A stretch of DNA of 64,000 nt from Paracoccaceae bacterium (GCA_022824005.1 JAJEBG010000007.1:39284-103283); one strand, 5' to 3'; positions 46,491 to 54,227 are shown, counted from the first letter of the stretch. Made by a program: numbers and translations. The notes: a model not told the origin generated them from the letters alone.

Positions 46491-47681
46491 TTAAACTTGA
46501 GGGGGGTGTTTAATTACTTCTGGCAGCCGCTGCGCCGGCGGTGTGTTGCGGCTTCTTCGCGATCTAATGACCCCGTCAATGATTGTCATGCCGACTCCTG
46601 GTAAATTCCCCTGTTGAACAGACTCGAGTAAATTTTTTCCCGGCGCGTGCTGCGCTTGGTCCAGAAAAACAAAGTCAGCCGCCAAGCCCACTTCAAGAAT
46701 ACCTGTGTCCAATTTGCGTTGACGCGAGGTGTTGCCAGTGGCAAAACAGAAGGCCGTTTCGGCGTCGACATTACCGAGGCTAGACAGCATCGCAATCATT
46801 CTCAAAATACCGAGGGGTTGTGCCCCTGAACCGGCCGGGCCATCGGTACCAAGAATAATCTGATCAAGTTTATTCAACTCTCGGGCCGTGTTGAGCGCCA
46901 ACAATGCGGCGCGTTCATTCCCGTTGTGAACGATTTCCAAACTATTGCGGCAAGATTCGCAGAGACAAATAATTTGGTCATCCGGCAATGCCGAGTGCCC
47001 CCCATTAATATGCCCGACAACATCGGTGTCTGCTTCTAGAACAACATCCTTGTCAATCAGGCCAGAGCCGGGAATCGAAGGGCCTCCAGTATGAATAGTA
47101 CTCTGAATCCCGTATTTTCGTGCATAGTCGACCATCTTTTTGGCCGTCGGCCCATCCTTAACTGAACCCAATCCAACCTCGCCCAAGAATTTGACACCCG
47201 CGTCCGCCAAATCCTTAAAATCCTGTTCTTCCATGCCATGTTCGATCACCGGCGCGCCGGCGTGAACCTTAACTCCCGAGGGTCGGAAATTCTCGTACCA
47301 ACGCTGTGCCGCGATGGCCATCGCTTTTAATCCGATAATATCTTTGGGGCGGCCCGGCATATGAACCTCACCCGCTGAAATCATCGTTGTCACTCCGCCA
47401 TTGAGGGTCGAATCAATCCAATGCAATTGCTGCTGTCGAGGTGTATAATCACCCACCACGGGGTGAACGTGACTATCAATTAAGCCGGGCGCAACAGTCA
47501 CACCGTTGGCGTCGACGATGCAATCGGCCTCTTCAATTTCGAGATCATTCTCCAACCCGATAGCCGCAATTTTTCCGTCAATCGAGACAATACAATCGCC
47601 ATCAATGATTGGTTCTTCAATCTTGCCGGACAGCAACCGACCAATATTTCGAATCACTGTGATCTCGGTCTTCTTTGACAT
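46491..47681 (-). CDS. ena: Enamidase (amidohydrolase superfamily)
   Basis: A 396-residue amidohydrolase with metal-site residues HVH (71-73), E168 (FLGEVGLG), H197 (IHTGG), H224 (GHINGG) and D280 (GTDGP). Beyond these, GDYTPRQQQ, LNGGVTTMISAGE, GRPKDIIGLKAMAI and the C-terminal SRNTPPAQR closely follow the enamidase of Eubacterium barkeri as I remember it. That enzyme hydrolyses 1,4,5,6-tetrahydro-6-oxonicotinate to 2-formylglutarate and ammonia. Its substrate is exactly the product of the reductase encoded at 42843, which strongly supports both assignments. It is transcribed towards the operon, from its own promoter region. Confidence 0.87.
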   Translation of the reverse strand: MSKKTEITVIRNIGRLLSGKIEEPIIDGDCIVSIDGKIAAIGLENDLEIEEADCIVDANGVTVAPGLIDSHVHPVVGDYTPRQQQLHWIDSTLNGGVTTMISAGEVHMPGRPKDIIGLKAMAIAAQRWYENFRPSGVKVHAGAPVIEHGMEEQDFKDLADAGVKFLGEVGLGSVKDGPTAKKMVDYARKYGIQSTIHTGGPSIPGSGLIDKDVVLEADTDVVGHINGGHSALPDDQIICLCESCRNSLEIVHNGNERAALLALNTARELNKLDQIILGTDGPAGSGAQPLGILRMIAMLSSLGNVDAETAFCFATGNTSRQRKLDTGILEVGLAADFVFLDQAQHAPGKNLLESVQQGNLPGVGMTIIDGVIRSRRSRNTPPAQRLPEVIKHPPQV

Positions 47682-47716
47682 TCCTTACCCCCATCACTGA
47701 CGCGTCTTGCCCAAGA

Positions 47717-47735
47717 TTGCCTGATAATCGGGCAA
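47717..47735. promoter_or_regulatory. Imperfect palindrome upstream of enamidase
   Basis: A 19-bp near-palindrome (minus strand TTGCCCGATTATCAGGCAA, 8 of 9 base pairs symmetric around the centre) lies 36 bp upstream of the enamidase start. It could be an operator. I did not find a second copy before the operon at 39265, so the evidence is weak. Confidence 0.25.
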
Positions 47736-47875
47736 ATGTCCAACCCGCCAAATTGAGGTCAAACCTCCCTCTTTTGGATACCGATAGTCGAGTCTAACAT
47801 TCTTGGCAACGAGGCGCGCCAATTGAGGTTAACTTGGCCGACAATCTGCGGTAAGAATGCGCCAATAGGCATCAT

Positions 47876-48565
47876 TCAAATGGGCGTGTGTTCTATGTTT
47901 TTGCCCGCTATAGCTCGTCGTGCTCTTTGATCTAATTTCCACCGATCTCGATAGACATGGAGGGCGGCCTTGGTGGCAAGAGTCTGCAATCGATACCCTA
48001 GATAACCTCCCGTTGCGGCACTGACCACCGGCACAGCTTTACCCCCAAGACGGACCATCGTCCAACTCATGAGGTTGTCAGTCAAGCTCGGCATTATTGC
48101 GAGAGCTAACTGGCGAAGCGCCAAATTTGATTGTCGATCGGCGTCAATATTCGCTCGCTGTAACAGGTTATCAATCGCCATTTTCTGCGTCTGACGTTGG
48201 TTTTTGGAAGCACTCAATGCCAGATTGATGGTATGCAATCGGATGACCTGATCAATGGGCGCATTATCTTGATAACCAAAAGCTGAAGCCGTAGCATGAA
48301 CAGTGCTCGACACAATCAGGAGACTGGCCGCAATGTCAGCCGGCACCGTGATCAGTCCACCGACCCCCGTTGCCGCCCCGGCAAACGTACCGGCCGCCTT
48401 TGAACACAAGTGTACCCGCCGCGCGGCGGCCTCGCAGGCGGTCAGGTCATCAAACGGATGGTTAAACTTCCACCTTTTCATGACCCGCATCACGGCCTGA
48501 TCAATCAATTTGACCGCCTCATCCGCTGTCAACTGGTCAACGGCGACATTAGCCAATGCGGACAT
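47876..48565 (-). CDS. EcsC family protein
   Basis: A 229-residue protein of the EcsC family (PF12787): a hydrophobic glycine/alanine-rich centre (AGTFAGAATGVGGLITVPAD, then IAASLLIVSSTVHATASAFG) and a late SAATGGYLGYRLQTLATKA. EcsC proteins are of unclear function, possibly linked to membrane or secretion. The frame is open to 48619, but ATG 48565 follows a rich AGGAGG...GGGAG region, so I use that. The transposon lies just upstream. Confidence 0.7.
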   Translation of the reverse strand: MSALANVAVDQLTADEAVKLIDQAVMRVMKRWKFNHPFDDLTACEAAARRVHLCSKAAGTFAGAATGVGGLITVPADIAASLLIVSSTVHATASAFGYQDNAPIDQVIRLHTINLALSASKNQRQTQKMAIDNLLQRANIDADRQSNLALRQLALAIMPSLTDNLMSWTMVRLGGKAVPVVSAATGGYLGYRLQTLATKAALHVYRDRWKLDQRARRAIAGKNIEHTPI

Positions 48566-48704
48566 CGCTCGTCTCCCGTTTCCTCCTCGCCAAATGGGTT
48601 GATTTTGGCGTGCCATCACTCTTTGATCCGACCTTCAATTTCAGGTTAATGCTGTGGATAAATGTATCGTATCACTTGCCATTTTCAAGTTGTGATGGCC
48701 AAGC

Positions 48705-48784
48705 ATGTCTCGGAAAACATCGCTGACCAAAGGTAAACGGCACAAAATACTCGCCTCATCATATTCCTTAACGACCAAAGATTT
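48705..48784 (+). pseudogene. 5' part of a small ORF split by the transposon
   Basis: ATG 48705 opens a frame that is interrupted at the target site. Joining 48705-48784 (including one copy of AAAGATTT) directly to 54070-54172 gives an uninterrupted 60-codon ORF ending at TAG 54170-54172. Its peptide (MSRKTSLTKGKRHKILASSY, then SLTTKDLLQEDKFFDVEKTI, then LKLDQHLPRYSFFVPLLTFS) is basic at the N-terminus and matches nothing I know. Whether it was a real gene is uncertain. Confidence 0.35.
48777..48784. repeat. Target-site duplication, left copy
   Basis: AAAGATTT directly abuts the left terminal repeat and is repeated exactly at 54062-54069. Eight-base duplications are typical of IS1595-family transposition. 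Confidence 0.9.
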
Positions 48785-48842
48785 GGGAATTATGTCGCAA
48801 AATCTGCATCGCCCCGGCGCGTCAACGCCGCGACATTTTCCA
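48785..48842 (+). repeat. Transposon left terminal inverted repeat (58 bp)
   Basis: It matches the reverse complement of 54004-54061 except at position 27 (G here, T there). Inside it, ATGTCGC (positions 8-14) and GCGACAT (46-52) form a smaller inverted pair around GGCG...CGCC, so each end is itself palindromic. The stop codon of the 62-codon ORF at 48822 falls inside. Confidence 0.92.
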
Positions 48843-49010
48843 GCCCCTACTCAATTCCTCGCGGGTAGGCTCCCGGTTCTCGCTACCGACTGACGATCTG
48901 GCCGGATGCGCCATCACCTGACGTAACGCCCCTTCCAAGTCCGAACGCTTGATCGGCTCGCGCTCCGTCTCCGAAAACACCCGAACACTAAACTTCGATT
49001 GCTTGGCCAT
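48822..49010 (-). CDS. Small ORF at the transposon left end
   Basis: A 62-residue hydrophilic protein starting at ATG 49010 (MAKQSKFSVRVFSETEREPI, then KRSDLEGALRQVMAHPARSS). It overlaps the 3' end of the methyltransferase gene by 23 bp and terminates inside the terminal repeat. The overlap suggests coupling to the methyltransferase gene. No family recognised, and the possibility of a chance frame remains. Confidence 0.4.
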   Translation of the reverse strand: MAKQSKFSVRVFSETEREPIKRSDLEGALRQVMAHPARSSVGSENREPTREELSRGWKMSRR

Positions 49011-51897
49011 GTGGCTGTCCCGTCTTTTTCCCGCCGTGAACGGACGGCTCCGCGCACCATTGCCGACGCAACAGGGCCAACGGCTCCATGATCTCATCCG
49101 GCAGTCCCATCATGTCCACTAATACAGCTTTGTCCAGTTCCATTCGTGTTTCGTCCCGCCATGCCTCGTTTGCAGGCAGGAAGTTCCGTCCCTTGAACGC
49201 CTCAAACATTCTTGATGCAAGGTCCAACTGATTGTCGGAAAGTTGCCATGCATCAAGCGCGGCGAGTGCGGGCAGATTCGAGATTGAGAGTCTTGCGCGG
49301 CCCTGCTGTTGGCGTGTCCCGACCCACCAGAAGGCGATAAGGCCAAGCGTCGTGTTGGCCCCAAGAACAAGCGGGACTTCCCATCGCTGATCCTCGCAGA
49401 GAAAATTCGGCCATGCGGTCCCGCCTATGGTCGGTTCCGGCGTCAGGCATGCTGCCAGCGGTTGAGAATTTAACTGGAAGTCGCGGTTGAAGTGCAAACG
49501 GGATGCGGTTCTTTCCCACGCTTCAACCGCACGGGCATCGCATCCGGGACGCACCCGCCCTTGGCGGTCTGGCTCAACGACAAGTCTGGTTTCTCTCTTG
49601 GCATCGTGTCCCCACAATGCGGGCCATGTCGGCGCGACTGTATCCATAGATGCGATGTCGAACGGTCCACGCGGCAAGCCGGAACCGACGAATTCCGTCC
49701 CGGAAATGTCCATGTGGTAGAGTCCGCGATCACCGAGCGTACCAAGGTCTGTCATAGGCAACAGCACGGGTTCGGCGCGGCGCGGCAGATGCAATTCGCC
49801 CCGTGAAAGGTTTGCCGCCGTCTTTGCCACCCCTGCTTCCTGTATCCCCGCGTAGCCACCATCTGACAGTGTGCCGCGAATGCAGCACCCCGCATCTGCG
49901 CTGCTGCCCATTCGGACAGACGCGGCAAAAATGTCTGCCGGAAGTTTCGATGTTGCCTTGGCAATCGTGACCGCTTCGAGAATGGTCTCAGGGCGATTGT
50001 TCAGATTAACGAAGGCGACGGTAGAACTCGCATCCTGATCCGTCTTTCGTGTTCCGACCACGAGAATTTCCGCCATGCCGGTATCGGCAGAGAAGGCCCG
50101 GTCTGTCTGCCCGGTGGCTGCAATGGTCAAAATGGCTATGTCCTGATAGTTCCGCTCGAAAAGTTCACGGGCTGCCAACCATGATCCGCCTTGCAAGAAA
50201 GTGGCGGGGATGACCAATGCCAAGACACCGCCTGGCTTGACCTTGGCATCGCCAATGTCGATGAAGTTGGACGCAAGTCCTGCGTTCCCGCGTCCGGCCA
50301 TTTCCGGCTTGCGGGTTTTTGCCAAGGCGTTTGACATGGCTCTTTGTTCATCTTCGCTGGTCGCAAATCCTGCGAAGGAAGGGACAGGGACTCCGATCTT
50401 TTCCGCTTCTTGCCCGGTCGGGCGCGTGAATGGCGGATTCATGATTACGAGGTCGAAACTTTCATGCGGCAGGTCAATCTGTTCCTTGCCGCCGTCAGAA
50501 ATGCCGCGCACCCGATCCCTGCCTGTTCCAAACAGCGTCGGAGCAGTGTCATCAACAATAAGGTCAAGCGCACCCAAGGCGGTGGGGCGTCCCGTTTCCT
50601 CTGGCTGCTCACCATATGGCATGGTGAGGATTGATGTATTCTTGAACGGAACGCTTGGATGCGTGCTGGACAGAACCGTTGCCGTCAGATGGGTTGCCGC
50701 AGGCATGATGTCGGTTCCGACCAAGGAACGCTCCATCATCCGCGAATGAATTTCCCGGTCGTTGCCACCCGAACGGCGATGGCGTCCCGCCACGGCGGAA
50801 TAGGCAGCATTGAGCAATGCGCCCGTGCCGCAGGCAAAGTCGGCAATGCGCAGGGATGTCACTGCATCCGCGTCCGCCCAATCGACATCCAAGCGCGAAA
50901 CCGCAAGCTCGGCCAGCAACGCCGCCGAACTGGGCAACGTGTAGAACGTGGCCAGAAACTTGCGATCAACGATCAGACGCTGGAACATCCTGCCGCAAAG
51001 ATCGTGCTGGCTGGTCGCGCCAAGCGCATCGAGTTCAGACGCGACACAGGCGAGAATGTTCAGAATCTCTTGCGCAGTTCCGTTGCGGATGGGCTTGAGA
51101 ATGTCGGAAGCAATGCGGAAAATCGGCCAGTAATTGATTTCCGTAAAGATGCGTTCCCAGACATCCAAGACCTTGGACTTCGGCAAAATCCTGTCCCCCC
51201 GGATTTCGTCCAATGTTTCAATGCCATGCGCACCCGCGATGGCGGTGTGGAACGTCATGGCGTTGGCCAGAATGGCCATTGCCATCCTAGATGTCTGCTG
51301 GCCATCGTCCTGATGCAACTGGCGGGCAATCTTGTCCAATGTATCGGGTGCGTCCGCGCAAGCGTCTCGAAGTATCGTAGCCGCATAGCCGATCCCGTCT
51401 TCAAGAACCTGCATTCCCTTCGCAATGCTGTCTTCGGAAAGTGCGGATTGCTCTATGCAGGTTGCCAAGTCGTCAATCCCGCCCGTTATCCAGCCTGACA
51501 CCGGCCATCGGGTCGCATTGTCCGAGTCACCGGAAAAGACGCAGTATTCCAGATCCGAAACCGCAATGAGCGAACGGAGATTGCTTTGGTTCGCGCTTGA
51601 AAGAGACTTCGGGATGCGAACGGCAATCGCCTGTTCGATGGTGCGCCCGCTCCGTTTCAGCGTTTTGCCAAGGCGGTCGCGGGCGTCGTCCTCGACAGTT
51701 CTGGCGGGTTCAAATTCTGTCTCGACAGATACGGGAATGCCGCCCGGATGCCGCACGATGATGTCAGGGCACAATCCGGCTGATTGCGTGAACACGTCTG
51801 TCTGCTCGACTTCGATTAGCTCCGGCCACCGTGGATGCTTGCTGCGCAGCGCATCGCCCAGCACGGTGTTGAACGCCTTTTCCTGAGTCTTTCCCAT
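48988..51897 (-). CDS. Large N6-adenine DNA methyltransferase-like protein with possible nuclease domain
   Basis: A 969-residue protein. The AdoMet motif FACGTGALL is at about residues 354-362 and the catalytic motif NPPF at 487-490, preceded by FYTLPSSAALLAEL (about 318-331), the layout of gamma-type adenine methyltransferases in type I and type IIG systems. The first 130 residues include PDIIVRHPGGIPVSVETEFE (D45, E59, E61), which could be a PD-(D/E)XK-type nuclease core with a non-standard last residue. The C-terminal 350 residues may be a target-recognition region. It may be a single-protein restriction-modification enzyme or a solitary methylase. It starts 1 bp after the transposase stop, so transposase and methylase are probably co-transcribed. 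Confidence 0.7.
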   Translation of the reverse strand: MGKTQEKAFNTVLGDALRSKHPRWPELIEVEQTDVFTQSAGLCPDIIVRHPGGIPVSVETEFEPARTVEDDARDRLGKTLKRSGRTIEQAIAVRIPKSLSSANQSNLRSLIAVSDLEYCVFSGDSDNATRWPVSGWITGGIDDLATCIEQSALSEDSIAKGMQVLEDGIGYAATILRDACADAPDTLDKIARQLHQDDGQQTSRMAMAILANAMTFHTAIAGAHGIETLDEIRGDRILPKSKVLDVWERIFTEINYWPIFRIASDILKPIRNGTAQEILNILACVASELDALGATSQHDLCGRMFQRLIVDRKFLATFYTLPSSAALLAELAVSRLDVDWADADAVTSLRIADFACGTGALLNAAYSAVAGRHRRSGGNDREIHSRMMERSLVGTDIMPAATHLTATVLSSTHPSVPFKNTSILTMPYGEQPEETGRPTALGALDLIVDDTAPTLFGTGRDRVRGISDGGKEQIDLPHESFDLVIMNPPFTRPTGQEAEKIGVPVPSFAGFATSEDEQRAMSNALAKTRKPEMAGRGNAGLASNFIDIGDAKVKPGGVLALVIPATFLQGGSWLAARELFERNYQDIAILTIAATGQTDRAFSADTGMAEILVVGTRKTDQDASSTVAFVNLNNRPETILEAVTIAKATSKLPADIFAASVRMGSSADAGCCIRGTLSDGGYAGIQEAGVAKTAANLSRGELHLPRRAEPVLLPMTDLGTLGDRGLYHMDISGTEFVGSGLPRGPFDIASMDTVAPTWPALWGHDAKRETRLVVEPDRQGRVRPGCDARAVEAWERTASRLHFNRDFQLNSQPLAACLTPEPTIGGTAWPNFLCEDQRWEVPLVLGANTTLGLIAFWWVGTRQQQGRARLSISNLPALAALDAWQLSDNQLDLASRMFEAFKGRNFLPANEAWRDETRMELDKAVLVDMMGLPDEIMEPLALLRRQWCAEPSVHGGKKTGQPHGQAIEV

Positions 51898-52303
51898 GCT
51901 ATTGGCTGCCGTTGTCGGCAACCAAGTCCCGGTAGGCGATCCGCTTGCCTTCGATGTTGCGGATCAGGGCGCTCATCCCATCCATCGTGTCTATCTTCAC
52001 GTTGCCACTGTTCAGGCGCATGGACGCCTCGTTCACATAGCGGTGCAGGTGCTTGGGCGAGACATGGTGCCAAGTGCCGTGAATTGAACGCTTGAGCACG
52101 GCCCACACGGACTCCATGCTGTTCGTGTGAACGTCGTCACGGACATACTCGCCAGCACTGTGATTGACGGAGTCATGCTCGAACGGGATGCGCTTGTAGA
52201 TGGTCGATTCATCCGTGTAGACCGTCGAACCTGCCTCTACGGTAGCCGTTGCGAAGTCTCTTGCCGTCGTACCGTCCGCATTGGCAACGGGCGTGGCAAC
52301 CGT

Positions 52304-52331
52304 GTTTCCGCCGCGCTCGCGGGCACCCATG
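52304..52331. repeat. 28-bp direct repeat, copy 1 (inside transposase)
   Basis: GTTTCCGCCGCGCTCGCGGG plus 8 further bases. An identical copy begins 61 bp further on at 52365. Deletion between the two would remove 61 bp and restore the transposase reading frame. Confidence 0.9.
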
Positions 52332-52364
52332 TAACCCCGCGTCTCTTTTTTCAACCGAAGCATA

Positions 52365-52392
52365 GTTTCCGCCGCGCTCGCGGGCACCCATG
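52365..52392. repeat. 28-bp direct repeat, copy 2 (inside transposase)
   Basis: Identical to 52304-52331. The 33 bp between the copies do not resemble the surrounding transposase. 61 is not a multiple of three, so the insertion shifts the frame. Confidence 0.9.
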
Positions 52393-53022
52393 ACGGCAAC
52401 CTTGCCAACCGGGCCGCGTCCGGCCTTCAACTTCTTGCTCGCATGCTTGTTGGCTTCCTTGCAGCCGATATAAGCCTCATCGATTTCGACAGTGTTGGAA
52501 AGCCGGAACTCGCCATTGGCACAGGCTTCCCTGATCCGGTGCAGCATGTACCAAGCGGTGCGATACTGGACGCCAAGTTCCTTCGACATCTGCATCGCGC
52601 TCACGCTCTTGCGGGCCGTCATCACGGTATAGATCGCATATACCCAATTCGGCAAAGGCGTCTTCGTGGAATGCAGGGTCGTCCCGGTCGTGACGGTGAA
52701 GTTCTTCCGGCACGGCTTGCACCAGTACGTGTGCGGCTTGCTCTTTGGCTGCGACACCTTCTCCTGTTCGCCGCAATGCGGGCAGGTGGGCTTGTTCTCC
52801 CAACGCACATCTTCGAGCCACTTGATGCAGGCGTCGTTGTCCGGGAACATCCGCATGATTTCAACGACGCTGACGGTTTCTGCACTTCCCTTTGCCTTCG
52901 GCATGTTTCGCTATCTCTTTTTGTGCAGAATAATATATGTCGTTTGGAATCAGATGTCAAGAGTAATTCAGGACTGAATTTCCAAGATGAAATGTCTTGC
53001 AAAGAGTCCGACACTACCATAT

Positions 53023-53036
53023 ATTGTAAGTACAAT
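53023..53036. promoter_or_regulatory. Palindrome overlapping the Panacea gene start codon
   Basis: ATTGTA-AG-TACAAT, 6-bp perfect arms, with the right arm covering the first bases of the ATG at 53035. It is well placed to be an autoregulatory operator, as is common for antitoxin genes. It is also in the divergent control region with the transposase. Confidence 0.4.
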
Positions 53037-53547
53037 GAGGTATTCTGCCAAAGCCATCGCGAACTATTTTCTGTCCAATTACAGGAACACTGGCATCACG
53101 CCGCTCAAGATTCAGAAGCTGGTGTACATCGCCCATGGATGGCATTTGGCACATCATGACGAACCGTTGGTTGGCGACGAATATGCTGAGGCATGGAAGT
53201 ACGGCCCTGTCTACTCATCCCTGTACCATGAGTTCAAATATCGTGGCGGTTTGCCGATCCTTGAATTGGCAACCGACTTTGATGACGGCTTGAAACGCTT
53301 TGTGCCGAAAATCCAGAAAGACGACAAGCAAACGCCAAAGCTACTTGACAAGATTTGGGAGAAGTACGGCGGCGCGTCGGGCACCCAACTGTCAACGCTC
53401 TGTCACCTTCCAGGCACACCATGGGACAAGGCATGGCAGAAAGCGGAAGGTCGAAAAAATGCGCATATCGATGAGAATGACATAAGAGAGTATTACCTAG
53501 CCAAGAAGAAAATCAATCAGGATCGGAAGCGGCAACAGAATGACTGA
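53035..53547 (+). CDS. Panacea-domain (DUF4065) protein, probable antitoxin
   Basis: A 170-residue protein with YSAKAIANYFLSNYRNTGIT, then PLKIQKLVYIAHGWHLAHHD and EAWKYGPVYSSLYHEFK. This is the Panacea/DUF4065 (SocA-like) domain, known from work on PanAT systems to neutralise many unrelated toxins. I use ATG 53035; the upstream frame to 52987 has no support. It overlaps by 8 bp a gene for a small two-TM protein, matching the idea that some Panacea partners are membrane-acting toxins. It is cargo of the transposon. Confidence 0.8.
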   Translation: MRYSAKAIANYFLSNYRNTGITPLKIQKLVYIAHGWHLAHHDEPLVGDEYAEAWKYGPVYSSLYHEFKYRGGLPILELATDFDDGLKRFVPKIQKDDKQTPKLLDKIWEKYGGASGTQLSTLCHLPGTPWDKAWQKAEGRKNAHIDENDIREYYLAKKKINQDRKRQQND

Positions 53548-53968
53548 CTACGAAAATACTGACGAAGATCTGGAAACCGTGTTAAGAAAATCTTGGGACG
53601 AGCAGAAAAACGCACATAAAATGGCAGAAAAGGAGCGGAGACGCCTTAGTAGTGAAGATGATCTCAACAAGTTGGTAATTTGGAACGAGTGGCTGAGGTT
53701 TTGGCTGCGATTGATTGCATTTCTTTGTGCGTTCATCGCGTTGATCTGTTTGGCTTGGTTAGAGTGGCAAATCATCTCCTACACCATGCATCAGCACTTC
53801 CAACCGGGAGATTGGTTTTTCTTGTGGGCAGTTTCTCCCATTGCTGCCGTTTCTGTGATCTTGATTGCTGTTCTGGTTGGCGTGTTTCGCGGTTTTCGCG
53901 GAAATGAGTTGGACGGCATGGCCAATCCATTAAGCAAAGCCTTCTCCAACCCCAGTTCGTCGGAGTGA
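53540..53968 (+). CDS. Small two-TM protein, candidate toxin partner of the Panacea protein
   Basis: A 142-residue protein. Residues 1-48 are charged and helical (KMAEKERRRLSSEDDLNKL). TM1 is about 53-74 (RFWLRLIAFLCAFIALICLA) and TM2 about 92-116 (WFFLWAVSPIAAVSVILIAV). The cytoplasmic tail is short. Overlap with the Panacea gene implies coupled translation. No known toxin family is recognised; the toxin role is inferred from position and topology. Confidence 0.5.
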   Translation: MTDYENTDEDLETVLRKSWDEQKNAHKMAEKERRRLSSEDDLNKLVIWNEWLRFWLRLIAFLCAFIALICLAWLEWQIISYTMHQHFQPGDWFFLWAVSPIAAVSVILIAVLVGVFRGFRGNELDGMANPLSKAFSNPSSSE

Positions 53969-54003
53969 AGCTCATTCCGAGATTGACGGATAATTTCTGG
54001 AAG

Positions 54004-54061
54004 TGGAAAATGTCGCGGCGTTGACGCGCCGGGGAGATGCAGATTTTGCGACATAATTCCC
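54004..54061 (-). repeat. Transposon right terminal inverted repeat (58 bp)
   Basis: Reverse complement of 48785-48842 with one mismatch. It carries the same internal inverted pair as the left end. Confidence 0.92.
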
Positions 54062-54069
54062 AAAGATTT
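54062..54069. repeat. Target-site duplication, right copy
   Basis: AAAGATTT, identical to 48777-48784, directly outside the right terminal repeat. Confidence 0.9.
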
Positions 54070-54172
54070 GCTTCAAGAGGACAAATTTTTTGATGTTGAA
54101 AAAACAATTCTCAAACTTGACCAACATTTGCCACGATACTCTTTCTTTGTCCCCTTATTGACATTTTCGTAG
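54070..54172 (+). pseudogene. 3' part of the small ORF split by the transposon
   Basis: Continues the frame opened at 48705 once the transposon and one target copy are removed, and ends at TAG 54170-54172. See the entry at 48705. The sequence is AT-rich. Confidence 0.35.
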
Positions 54173-54227
54173 AGATATATAGGGGTATTTTACTTAAACC
54201 ACAGCGACGTTTAATCAACAGGCAAAA

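Larger units (their letters stand above)
51899..52904 (-). pseudogene. IS1595-family transposase, frameshifted by a 61-bp insertion
   Basis: The 5' frame (from ATG 52904) encodes a zinc ribbon (CPHCGEQ, CKPCRKNF), HTH-like SAMQMSKELGVQYRTAWYML, the first catalytic Asp in TVEIDEAYIGCKE, and runs to GPVGKVAVMGARERGGN. The 3' frame (ending 51899) resumes at MGARERGGNTVATP and contains VYTDESTIYK (second Asp), NHSAGEYVRDDVHTNSMESV (Asn) and KRSIHGTWHHVSPKH (Lys), completing the DDNK set. A 61-bp insertion bounded by 28-bp direct repeats separates them; removing it restores one continuous transposase. It is a different subgroup from the copies at 4.5 and 31 kb. Confidence 0.85.
48785..54061. mobile_element. 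IS1595-type transposon (5277 bp) with methyltransferase and Panacea cargo
   Basis: The element is bounded by 58-bp terminal inverted repeats that begin GGGAATTATGTCGCAAAATC and match at 57 of 58 positions, and it is flanked by the exact 8-bp direct repeat AAAGATTT. It contains, from left: a 62-codon ORF, a 969-residue methyltransferase-like gene and a frameshifted IS1595 transposase on the minus strand, then a Panacea-domain gene and a two-TM gene on the plus strand. The near-perfect ends and intact duplication point to a recent insertion. Transposase inactivation suggests it now needs help, or reversion, to move. Confidence 0.9.

Noticed and set aside
52304..52392. The 28-bp repeats as a CRISPR array
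   Set aside because: There are only two copies, within a transposase gene and encoding the same MGARERGGN peptide. No CRISPR array was seen anywhere in the window.
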